A DNA stretch of 64,000 nucleotides from contig JAECUM010094177.1 in NCBI GenBank assembly GCA_016617855.1, positions 1 through 64,000 of the forward strand. The letters are read 5' to 3'. Positions 47,801 through 59,800 of the stretch are shown one piece after another. The position numbers and the translations under genes were made by a program. Numbering within the stretch: the stretch's first letter is position 1; every line of letters starts with the position of its first letter. The notes beneath the pieces were generated by a model that saw only the letters and a program-made list of their open reading frames with translations, did no database searches and had not been told where the DNA came from. This stretch comes from Megalonaias nervosa. Its lineage: Eukaryota; Mollusca; Bivalvia; Unionida; Unionidae.

Positions 47801-50800
47801 TTGATGTGTATGACGGCTGGTTGATATATGTGTATTAGAGATGTTTGATATGTATGATGACTGGTTGATAGATGTGTATTAGGGATGGTTGATGTGTATG
47901 ATGGCTGGTTGATAGATGTGTATGATGGCTGGTTGATGTGTATGACACCTGGTTGATAGATGTGTATTAAGGATGGTTGATAGATGTGTGATAAGGCTGC
48001 TTGGCAGATATGTATGACAGCTGGTTGATGGATGTGTATTAGGGATGGCTGATAGATGTGTATTACGGATGGTTCATAGATATGTATGACAACTGGTTGA
48101 TAGATGTGTATTACAGATGGTTGATAGATGTGTATTAGGGATAGTTGATAGGTTGATAGATGTGTATTAAGGATGGTTGATAGATGTGTATGACAGCTAG
48201 TTGATAGATGTGTATTAGGGATGGTTGATAGATGTATATTAGGGATGGTTGTTTGATTTGGATTAGGGATGGGTGTTAGATGTGTATTAGGGATGGTTGT
48301 TAGATTTGGATTAGGGATGGTTGATAAATGGGTATTAGGGCTGGTTGATAGATATGCATTGGAGCTGTTCAGAATTTGTACTGTCTTTATGGCTGGAGGT
48401 AGTACAAAAAGTGGGAGATGAGACGAGGAGGGCAAACAAAAAAAGGACAGTGTCATGCTTTATTGCAGATATTTTATTCTTTCATTTGATGTAGAATGAC
48501 CACCTTGATATTAGTAAGATGGGGATGACCTCAACCAATCATAACTCTTGGTACCACTATTGGAGAGAAAATGTTTTTATTCTTTCAGATCAAAAGAAAG
48601 CAATGAAACCAAAATCATCAGCAACAAATGTCAAGCGAAAGAGAAGAGGACCAGGTAGGCAATTAGTGTTCTGTCTTTGATTCTCTGCAAAATAATTTTG
48701 CCATTAAATTTAAATCAGGATTTAAGACCCTTTTTTAAGATTTTGTTTGCTTTTATCAAATTTGTTATGTAGATTACCACAGTATTCTTTGTCAGGGGCT
48801 TTCAGTATGTTGTTAATACTAGTTTAATTTAATAGAATTCTCTTAAAACTTGAAAGTCCATTATTTCATCATTTGCATGCAAAAATTCTGTAATGGTCAT
48901 GTCTGTGAAACAATTACCTGTCATAACAGTGTGTGTTTTGGATTTTTAACATAGCTTTAACAATTTTTCAGTCATACTGCTACAATGTCAGCATTGTGAC
49001 AGTTTATAGTGATGTCACATTATCCTGACACCAGGCTGACCAGTCCTAACACTAACCTTTTATGCTGAGCACCTAGTGAGGCAGCTGCTAGTAACATTTT
49101 TATAAGTCTTTGTTATGACTCGGCTGGGGTTCGAACCTGCGACCTCCTGCATCCAAGGTGGAGACTCTAACCACTAGGCCACCAGAGCGGTCCTGTTGTA
49201 ACAGCAATTTTTTTCACGGTTTCTTTCACCAGAATAATTAAAGAAATCCACAATCTGTTGAGTAGTTACCTAACTCAGTTCCTTCCTTCCATAAATTTGT
49301 CTGCTGTATATGTTTGTTTATAAGTCAAGTTCAACTGCAACCTGCACAAACCCAGATCTGCCGTTGTACAATTGGCCGACAGACCTGAGTCCCTTCAGTT
49401 TGCTAGGATTAGTGAGTTAAACAAACACCATACATTCTGATCTGCTGGTGCATTATGCAGTAGCAGTTCAGGGACTGTTTTGTTTGCTGTCGGACTGGAC
49501 TTGCATGCAGGTATAAATGGTAATTGACATTTTTTAAGAAAGGACTCATAAGGAACAGGTGATTGCTCAAGAGAGGGGACCTATTTTATTCTTAAAGCAT
49601 TCATGTTCTTGGGCAGGTTTTATGTACTAAGCCCTATTGCATTTTGAAAGCATTCATGTCCTTGAACAGGTTTTATGTACACATCCCTTTGTATTCTTAA
49701 AGTATTCCTGTCCTTTGGCAGGTTTTAGATCCACATTCATAATTGAAGTTTGATCCATAATTTTATCATGCATCAGGGTTTGGAAACATATGAAAAAAGG
49801 CTTAGAGACTTGTTGATTTTCTGTAGATTTCCTGGGTCTGGATTTTGTAAATGGAAATGAAGATTGGAATAAGATTTAGAGGCATGTTGATTTATCATAG
49901 ATTGATATTTAAATTTTGAGTTTTTGAGAACAGAATATATTGCTTCATTTTTAGTGTTCAGTGACTTCAGACAAAATGATTAATCCATTTGGTATTTCTT
50001 TTATAGCCACCCCTCCTGCAGTAAGTACCGTATATACTCGTGTATAAGCCGACCCCCCCCCCCACTGAACAGGTATAAACACTAAAAAGTGCATGACCCG
50101 CGTATAAGCCAACCCACAACTCCGAGACATCATAAGATGCACGCGGCAAGTTCTAAATGCATTTATTTAGGCAGACTTATATTAACAAAAAGTACACGTA
50201 TACTTGTCTCGGGGTTGGGATGTATAATTATTAAAAAGAAATGGTTTAAATTTGTTTGAAAAGTAATTTATTTAATTTTATGTTTTCTTATTGTTTCTGC
50301 CTAATTTAGATTTGTGTATAATTTGATCGAACGATGACAAGAATTGAGCAATCGCAAGTTGCTGTAACACTACCTCTCCCTTTTGACTCAATTATTGTTT
50401 GTTTATGCATTATTGCATTGGATATTTTATATCAGTGCACCAGTAGTAACGCCTTTATTTTGTCTTGAAATTGTAAATACCTAACTCATTAAAATTTGAT
50501 CCCAGTATGAAACCACAACGAACAACACGTTTTGATTCAACGCTCGCAATTAGGATACTGAACGTATTTACATAATGGCGCCACCGCATGTGCATTGTAG
50601 CTTTGAACACGCACAGAATGAAGTACATTCCGCTGAATGAAGTACATCTCTTGGAGTCGAATCATGGGCACCAATGCACTAAACTTTAATGATATCTCCA
50701 AAATACAATAATGAAGTTTCAGAAATAATCCTTCGAAAATTATGCTAATACCATAAAATCTGAGTTCTAGTTTGCTTTGATGTAAGTGACCTTACACCAT

Positions 50801-53800
50801 ACCTGTCAACTCTCATGCTGGGGGAAAAAAAAAAATCCCGAATTTGGGGTCACTCCATGCCTACCTCCCAGTTTCATAATATCTCCCATTTTTTGCACAG
50901 AACTCCTGACTATTACATTATGTCTTCGATTTTCATGTCTCCTAAAAAAACAAAAGTCCTACATAGATATGTCGTATGCATTCCATGGAAGCCATGTTTT
51001 ATCACCTGTGAATATTGTCATGACGAAATAATTACTTTCCTAGAAAGAATTCGCTTCTTCAGTAAATAGGATGTTAAGTTCAAACATTACTCACGTATAT
51101 TTATGATTTTTGTTCATCTACAACAATATAAAAATCAGAAAATAAACCAGAACAAAAAATAAACCACAACAATAAAATTGTCGGCAATAAACTTCAATCC
51201 CAAGGAAGATCACTGTGAATGCTGTAGCTCCATTCCCACCAAAGAAACTTACACGAGTGAGCACCTGGCATTTTTATACCGTATATACGACCGTTAACTA
51301 CCATCGTTAAATTAAAAGAAGGAATGAAAATACATACTACGCAGTATATGATACCTCAGAAAACTAATTCAGAATACATACGTTTTATAGCGAACAGTAT
51401 TAAATGCCTTATGAATTGACAATAAGGGAATAAGGTCAGATATACAACGAGGTGAAAATAGTTGCCACATGTACAGTACTGTGAGGATGCCTAGTCAGGT
51501 ACCTTTAGTTCACCAAAGTGGTAATCCTTTATTTGCCAATCAGTTGCTGGTGCTTGTGTAACACACGGTTTCTTTGAATCATGACGGAGGGCCGGTCGTT
51601 TTCACAAAATAGTTGCATCGATAAGGATTAACTTTTAATTAATCGCACTGGCTTTCATGCTTGTTTATTTAAGACTAATATTTAGCTATTGTGCAGTTTG
51701 GCCACAGTTGACCAGAATATGAAAGTAGGGCACGTCCTGGGCGAAAATAACTCGCGTCACAGGGAGAAAAAAAAAACGTGCGTTCTTTGCGAATTTTGCC
51801 CATATTAGACCCGGAAGATCGATCAATATTAGTGAAAACAAGGCATTAAAAATGCCACGAGAAACCTCCTGATTTTTGGTCCCAATCTATGTTTTTTTTA
51901 TTCAGTCTCCCTACTTGGCTTTTGAAAAATTGACAGGTATGCCCTACACACCGTTTTAAAGAACTACGGTAATCGTGCTAATAATATGGAATGAAAGGCA
52001 ATTACACATCAATGTACTGATATAGTTGCCGGTCAAAATTCCCTCATAACATAAGCCAGTTTCGGGATTTTAAAGATCAACTGGCCAATTTTGCTGTTGG
52101 AAAACGAAAGACAAATCCGCCAAATATCAATAAAGGAGACGCTGAAATGTCAAACTTTTTAAATTGTGTGGAAAGTTATGTTCAGCCAAAACACAAAACA
52201 TAGATTGATGATGATCTTAGTTGATCTATAATGAGAATTTTAGCCTTTATTATTACCACTCTTCGTGAACATGTAAGTTATGCTGGTTATGTGCCTTGTA
52301 CAATTAAACGTGCGTACCTTTTCATAAATATTACCTCAGTTTGCAGATCGCTTATATCATTGAAAATGAGGAACTCGTAAGCGTGTGATTCAATGTAAAT
52401 GGCACAGGTATTAAGGACTAGCTGAAATGTTTTCCAGAAGAATGAAATTTGGACGAAACAATGAATAAAGCAAAATCTGCATCTAATTTATTTGGGAATA
52501 AATAAGGATTAAAGTGACGCTATGCACGCTTTACACAGTGTAAGTACTGTACATTATAGTTCAGCCTTGTCTCCCAGGTAAACTCAACTGGCCCGCGAAT
52601 TATGAAGTCTGTATTTACCTTTATTTAATTTCGTGTTGGAGAAATCAGAAAATATGCACATGCAGAATAATAACAAAATCAATCATAGTACTTGGTAACA
52701 GTTTTATAACTGTCGGGACACCGAAAATGATTTTTTTTTACATGCATATATCTTAGCACACAGAAAAAAAAATCATTTTTTTGTCTCCCAAGATTTACAG
52801 CCTATACAGTAGTCAGCAAAAAGACTTAAAAACTCTCAAGTTTAGACATTGGCCCGTGGATAAGCCGACCCCTTCTACTTCCAGGCCTTTATTTTTTCCT
52901 AAATTATTCAGCTTATACGCGAGTATATACGGTAGGTGGTCTTGTTAAAGTAGAGGTCTCTCCTGAAGGGGACAAAATAATTAACATATAATTTTTTGGA
53001 GTTAGGCAGATTGACCAAAAAAGAGATGGGGGGGGGGTCAAGAGGAAGGCCAATATTCATTCATTAGGGCTTTGTCCACTTGCAGTATTAGTATTGGTTC
53101 ATATGTGTATTCTTCGCATGGTCTGGAGGATATCTCACTCACATACATAATGCATACCACTTTAACCCTTCTTTGCAAGTGGATATCAGCATTGATGAAA
53201 TATCCAGCGAATAGATCGTTCTTATTGAGCTCTACTTACTTCACTTAAGGTAGTTCCCTTTTTGTAAAATCAATGCTTACTGCACAGGTTATATTGTGCG
53301 ATCCTGACATTATGACAGCATCTACATGGCATCATTTTTTATCTCAGTGTATATTGTGTTATGAACACTGGGAAAGATTGGACATAAAATGACATTGCAA
53401 TTTCTGTTGCTTATTAAATCGTAAGAAATATTAAGTGTTAATGATCACATAAATGTCATGTGAAAGGAAATGATAAAGGCAGTAAAAGATATGAGATATT
53501 TGAATATCATTAGCAATTTACAATGCCAGATATCATCCATGCAAGCTTTCTGTTGTGATCTCAATAATTGTGTCATAGTGAAGAAATTAATTGACTGCCA
53601 TACCTTTCTCTTTGTGTATTTGATAAGAAGAGTAAACTTAAGATTTGTGTAAGTTTTAAATACTTGCATAGCTATTATTTTATGGGAAATTAGTGGACAT
53701 AAAATTAGTTCTTGATCACTCTCCATTGTGAGTTAGAAACCATTCACTTTAGTAGAATGAACTGTTCTCACCATTTTGGCAAGTGCTGCAAACAGCCACA

Positions 53801-56800
53801 GAATATTTTTATGTGTTGTCTAGTGCTTTATATTTCTGTGATTTAGTTCCTGTAATCAATAATTTGTTTATTAAAATTCTTGTGGCAGGAGGTGTTCTCA
53901 TTTTTGTTATAGTAGAGTTTTTCCGATTGGTTAATACAAACCAATCATGCAGCTGGTTTCTTTGTATTCAATTTTTTCTGGTAATGAGATTGCTTGCTTG
54001 GACTCTTAACTTTTAAAAAATTAAATACTCCAATATTTCACAAGCATCAATCTTAAAATGTTTTCTGAATGAATTTAAATTCTTGTTCCTTCACCATCCT
54101 ATGATCAATAAGTTTCAGTAATTCTGGACAACCATTTATGAATGTTTACAATATAAATGGCACTTACACTGCAATTATAAATTACGGTGTCTATCAGAAG
54201 CCAGAGCTCTAGACAAGTGGTCTATTTTGTGCAGAGAGTTTATCTGGAAGCACATTATTGTTTAGATGCAATCATACAACACAAAATAATTTAATTTTGA
54301 GTATTTCAAAGTTACTGGCATATCTCTCATGCCATAAGCATAGCTTATGCTGTAGGAGGATGCATTTGATCAATATAAACTATGCTATTGGTTCAAGTTC
54401 CAAATGTTCCATGTGCAATTTACATAATTGCTAAATTACAGCACAAGTACATCATCACTAGTTATACCATATATTTTCACACAACAAGTTGGATTCAACT
54501 GCAGCCTGTATAGACAGAGATTTGCCTCTGCATGATGCACTGGCAGCTCAGGGTCTATGCAGTTTGTTGGGAGTAATCATTAAAACAAGCAAAACAGACC
54601 ATGATCTGCCAGTGCATGATGCAGTGGCAAATCAGAATCCATTTATATACAGTATTTGTGTTGCCAGCAGGTTTAGGGCCAAGTGATGGTAAGAAGAGAA
54701 AGCGGACCAAGAAAAATGACACAGATTCATCAGATGAGGAGGAGCTGCCAGACGGTGTAGAGTGGTGTGAGGAGGAATACTGTGAAGCAGATGAGTGTAA
54801 AAAACCAAAGGGAAAGAAAGTTCAATGGGTCAGTTGACATTGATTTTACTTGATTATCTCAAGGCTTTAGTATATGTTATGTCCATACATTCATCTCGCC
54901 ATAGGTACATCTCATCCAGGCTTGTTAGGTGGAGATTTTCCAAATTTGATACATAGATGGGTTTAAATTTTGGACCCCTCCCTGGGAGGGGGTAAAAGTC
55001 ATTTATATACCGATATTTGCAATTGCACCAAACTATCTATAGCAGGAGAATAAATTATACATGTAATGGTTTTTGGGTATGGCCTGTGCATTATGGTCTG
55101 GATGGGGTGATGGTCAGAATCAAGAGAGGATGAGAAATGTGATGGATTTGGATTGTGAACTGTGGGTTATGGTCTTGATGGGGTGGTGTTCAGAATTGAG
55201 TGCGAAAGAGAGATGTAATGGATTTAAGTCGTGACCTGTGGGTTATGGTAAGGATGGGGTGGTGGCATAGCTGCCAACCCTCATGATTTTGGTGTGAATT
55301 TCACTACTTTTTCAGCGATTCACGCCGCATGCAAAAAAATCACAAATTCCCCAGTTCTCAATTATTTTAAATCTTTAATAAAATAACCAATTTCCTGTTA
55401 AGTGCTAGTCGTGATATTGGCAGTTACCAAAACGGTCTGGTACTGCTGGTCGCGATATTAATAGAACTACAGCCGATTGGTACAGTTGGCCCAGTAGCAA
55501 GCATTTTAGCCTCTTTTAATCTATATGTATAAGAGTAGTTTTACAAATGCTTTTGAGAGAGACTGGGGTCTAACCGGACTTTTGCTCTGCACATGCATTG
55601 CCAACACTGATTTGAATTACCGTTTACCATCGCATCTTGAAAATGGCATCACCAGCAAGGAAAAAGAAACGTATTGCACAAAAAATGAAGTTTAGTTTGG
55701 AATATACCAAAAATTGGCTGTGCATTCAGCCATCAAACATTGGTATACATCATGCTTTTTGCACACAGTTTGCCACAAATTTTAGTATTGGACATGGTGG
55801 CAGAGACGATGTGAGGAAGCACATTGGTAGCAAAAAACACATAGAGGTTGGGAAAATTAAGAACTCGCAGCAGATTTCAGCTCTGGAATATTTTACGCCA
55901 TTGACGGAAGACCTGCAAGCTACCAACGCTAAAGCATTTTTTGTGAGTTTTCTTGTTGAACACAATCTACCTTTATCAGCTGGATCCCATGCTAAACATT
56001 TGTTCCGACAAATATTCCTGGACTCGAAGATCACTTCCAAATTTTCCTGTGGAAGGACCAAAAGTGCTGGACTAGTTAAAAGCAATGTAGGAGAACACCA
56101 CAGAAAACTTGGTGCTTCGCATGCAGATGTCTTCATTTTCTATAGCAACTGATGGCAGTAATGACAGGGGAACCACGCAATTTTATCCACTGGTGGTTAA
56201 ATGTTTCAGTCCTGAATTAGGCAGGGTTACAACTGAGCTGCTATCCGTAGAAGCTTGCAACAAAGCTTCCACAGGTAATTTGTTTATTTTGACTTCTATA
56301 ATAAACAGTTCATCATCAGTAGTGTATGTCTAGCAACCACATCATAATTTTTCAAGTATAGAATTTATGTAATTGAATAAAATGTATAAAATAACTATAT
56401 CAGATTCCTCCTCCCAATAATTTCCTGGTTTCATTCCAAATCAAAGTACAAAATTTTCTTAATATTCACATAAATTATCATTCATACCCCTCTTCATTTA
56501 GAAGATTCCCACTGTCCATTTCCTAATATTATTTACTCATATTTATTGCTTTTGCCTAATTTTGTATTGTGGGATTTTCTTGCTTTATTTACTTTATTGT
56601 ATCATTTTTGCTGGGGAAAATATCTTCAAATTGATTGATGCAGCCTTCAAAAGGTATGAGATTCCTTGGAAGAATTGCTTATGCTTTGGCTTGGCTAATG
56701 CTCTGGTCATGATTGGATCCAAGAAAGGAGTTGCAGCATTCATTAACAAGAAAAATCCTGACACTTTTAACCAAGGCTGCCCGTGTCACCTGTTGCATCT

Positions 56801-59800
56801 TGAGGCAAAGAAAGCTACTGATGAACTTCCTATAGACCTGGAGGAAACAGGTAACCATGTTTAACTTGTGTCTTCTTTTGAGCATGCTTTTTCTGACCAA
56901 TGTTGGCTTTTTCAGTAATAGGTATTTGAGATAAACCTTAAGTTCATCAGTTACAAATTTTCTGTTGTTATTTGCTGTACCAGTTTGAATAGTCCTAGTG
57001 CCACTCATGTAATAGCATTTTCTTTTGGCGTTATATGGTCTTCAGCTTCTAGGATAACCACATTAAACTGGTTCTTTATCTTTAATGATATTTATTTTTA
57101 TTTGGATGAGTCTTTCAAGAGATGCCAGGAGCTGAAAAGAGTCCAGATAGAATGTGGAGTCAAGGTCCGGAAGATTTTAAAGTATGGACCCACTTGCTGG
57201 CTGCCCTTCCTTGACACCATTACCTGCATTATTGAGCAGTGGGAGGCTCTTGAATCCTTCTTCTTATCTGAATTACCTCCAACATCCAACCAGGCACCTG
57301 CAAGTGCTGCTGCAAATGGAAGCCAGAGTGAAAAGCCAGGAAAGAAGGTTGAGGGAGTGGTAACCTTGTTTGAAAACCCATCTTCAGAGCTATATTGCTT
57401 GTTCCTTAAATTCGTTCTACCATAGTTTACAAAAACCAACCTTGTGCTGCAACAAGAGGCACCACTTGTGCACAAAATGAGAAAGATACTGGAAGAATTG
57501 TTGATGGTACTGTATTGCTGCTTCTTAAAGCCAGAAGCTGTAGCTAAGGCTGCATCTGTCATGGAAGTGGATTACCTCAAGAGGAGCAATACCAGAGAAC
57601 AGCATAACAGGACTTGTCATCGGCCAAGCAGCCAGGGCATATATGTCAAATGCAAAAGAAGCTGGGTTGCTGTCATCAGCATCTATTGCTGTATTTAATG
57701 CTGGTGAGTTGATGCTTCCTGAATTTATTTGACAATAATAGTTTTATAGTGTTTTCCATCACTTTTAATAGTGCAGTATTGAATTTGTTATCAGTTGTAG
57801 AGATTTTTTCCATTGATTTATCTACTTTTATCCATCTTTCCAGCTGTGAGACACTTCTACAGACAAGCATATGACTGCATATTAAAGACGTTTCCTATTG
57901 ACTGTGAACTCCTCAAGCATGCAGTGATACTTGATGTCAGCCAGAAAATGGAAGCAAAGATAGACAGCATAGACTACTTTGTAAAGAGGTTTCCTCACCT
58001 ATCACCCCCATCAGAAAAGAACCAACTCTGCACTGAATTTTTCAAGTTTTAGGTATAAAGCTATTTTTTCAGTATGTCGTCATTTGCAAAATGAAACACA
58101 CTTAAATTTTCTTTTTGTTGATGTTTTAACTTTTTAAGGATTATGTTTACACAACTAAAAAGATAAGGCCATTTGCTTGCATATATATGCATTTGTGTGT
58201 CTGTGTGTGTTTATCAAACTTGTATTCCTATTTCTAATTTCAGATGGATTCCTCAGTGACTTCCATTTTAACAGGAGTGGAAAGAGTGGACCAACAGTGG
58301 GTGAAAGTTGGGGAGAGTCTAGCATCAGATGGAAGCCAGAAGTAAGCCTCTCTAAATTCATGCTGCAGCTCCTGTGCATTCCTCACAGCAACAGTGACAG
58401 TGAAAGAGTATTTTCTCTAGTGAGGAAAAATAAGACAGACTTTAGGGCCTGCTTAGGTGCAGAAAATTTGTCAGCAATTTTAGTCACCAAAATCAACCAG
58501 CAGCCAAGAAGCCTGAACTGTTTTGAAAACAAATTTACGATCAAGCACTTGAGGAAGTTCAAGTCTGCCACAGTATCATGTCTTGATAAATAACCACAAG
58601 AACAAGTGAAGTTTGAGAATACCATAATAAATAGAAATGCAGATATATTTCTGCATACATGTAGTGTTTTAGTTTTATTTTGCGATCTTGATATAGTGTA
58701 GTACTGACAGTCGGAGCGGATGGAGTTATTGTCATGGTATTTTTCACTAATTCATGTCAAAATTCAAAATATTTTATCCCTATTTTCACTAATTGCGAGC
58801 CTGGAGGGTTGGCAGCTATGGGTGGTGGTCAGAATTGAGTGGGGAAGAGAGATGTAATGGATTTTGTTGTGAACTGTGGGTTATGGTAAGGATGGGGGTG
58901 GATGGTCAGAATCGAGGGAGAAGAGAGATGTAATGGATTTGGGGTGATGGAATGGTGTGTGTGTGTATGTGTGTGTAATAAATAGCTTAGAGTTTGCCAT
59001 GCTGAGTAATGAGAGTAAGTCTAATTGCGTTGTCTGGATGAAAGGAAAAGACTTTAAGTAATGTATTTTGCAAGAACACAATCTGCTGTATCTCAAAAGT
59101 TTTTCAGTGCCAGGGCGTCGCAACAGTTTTGATACCTCACCAATTTAATTTGTCTACCATGTGGGTGGGTATCCATATTTGTTTCTGGATAATTACATGT
59201 TCTGGCAAACAGCAACTTGGTATATATGTTCCCCTTAACTCAAGGAAGAATACTGTTGATATTGGGGTCTATGGCTTCAAGGTTAGTGACATGTTGCAAA
59301 AAATGGACCCTGTCTATAAATTTCATTTCTGGACATCTTTTTTTTCGATTTCAGAATTGATTGAGATTTAATCCATTTGTTTACCTTAGTCCCAAGAAAA
59401 ACTCAATTGATTTGGAGAACGGTAGTTCCAAGCTGAAGGTTGCGGCAACTACAAAAATCTCAGCATCTGCATTATTTTATTCAGCATTGATAGTAAAGTT
59501 TATTCAGTTTAAATATGTCAAAAGTGCCACAATTTGCCAAAATTATGAATGGGATACAGTTGCCATTACATATTTTCATCCTTATCTATTTAATCTGAAT
59601 CACAACTAAAAAAAATAGCTATAATTTAACCTTCAGTGCTTGTTTTAAATCTATCAAGTACACTTGGGTGAATTTTCTTATCCTTTCTTACCATGTGAGA
59701 TCAAATGGGATGGGCCAGCATGAGTTTGGTCAGGTTATTGTGTTTATTGTGTACCTACCAACAGCCTCAAATTGACAAGTTAAAATAAATGCTTGTGGCA

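Larger units (their letters stand above)
42147..48588 (+). other. Intron 4 seen of the TCF19-like gene
   Basis: 6.4 kb. It holds a TA-flanked 1.55-kb element, a diverged tandem duplication, three long minisatellites and inverted copies of a dispersed repeat, listed separately. Confidence 0.8.
48655..54670 (+). other. Intron 5 seen of the TCF19-like gene
   Basis: 6.0 kb. It holds a SINE of family B, a TA-flanked element with a hAT-like element nested in it, and two copies of a dispersed repeat. The stretch 52.95-54.45 kb has no feature I can name. Confidence 0.8.

Noticed and set aside
47791..48456. 221-codon open frame on the minus strand
   Set aside because: It is made of minisatellite units only; the protein is a low-complexity repeat.
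49115..49195. Second tRNA-like sequence on the minus strand
   Set aside because: It is the head of SINE family B, with a matching copy at 61.9 kb.
50007..50020. Possible 14-base exon with good acceptor (TTCTTTTATAG) and donor (GTAAGT) between two TCF19-like exons
   Set aside because: Including it would shift the next exon into a frame with an immediate stop, while skipping it gives an open junction.
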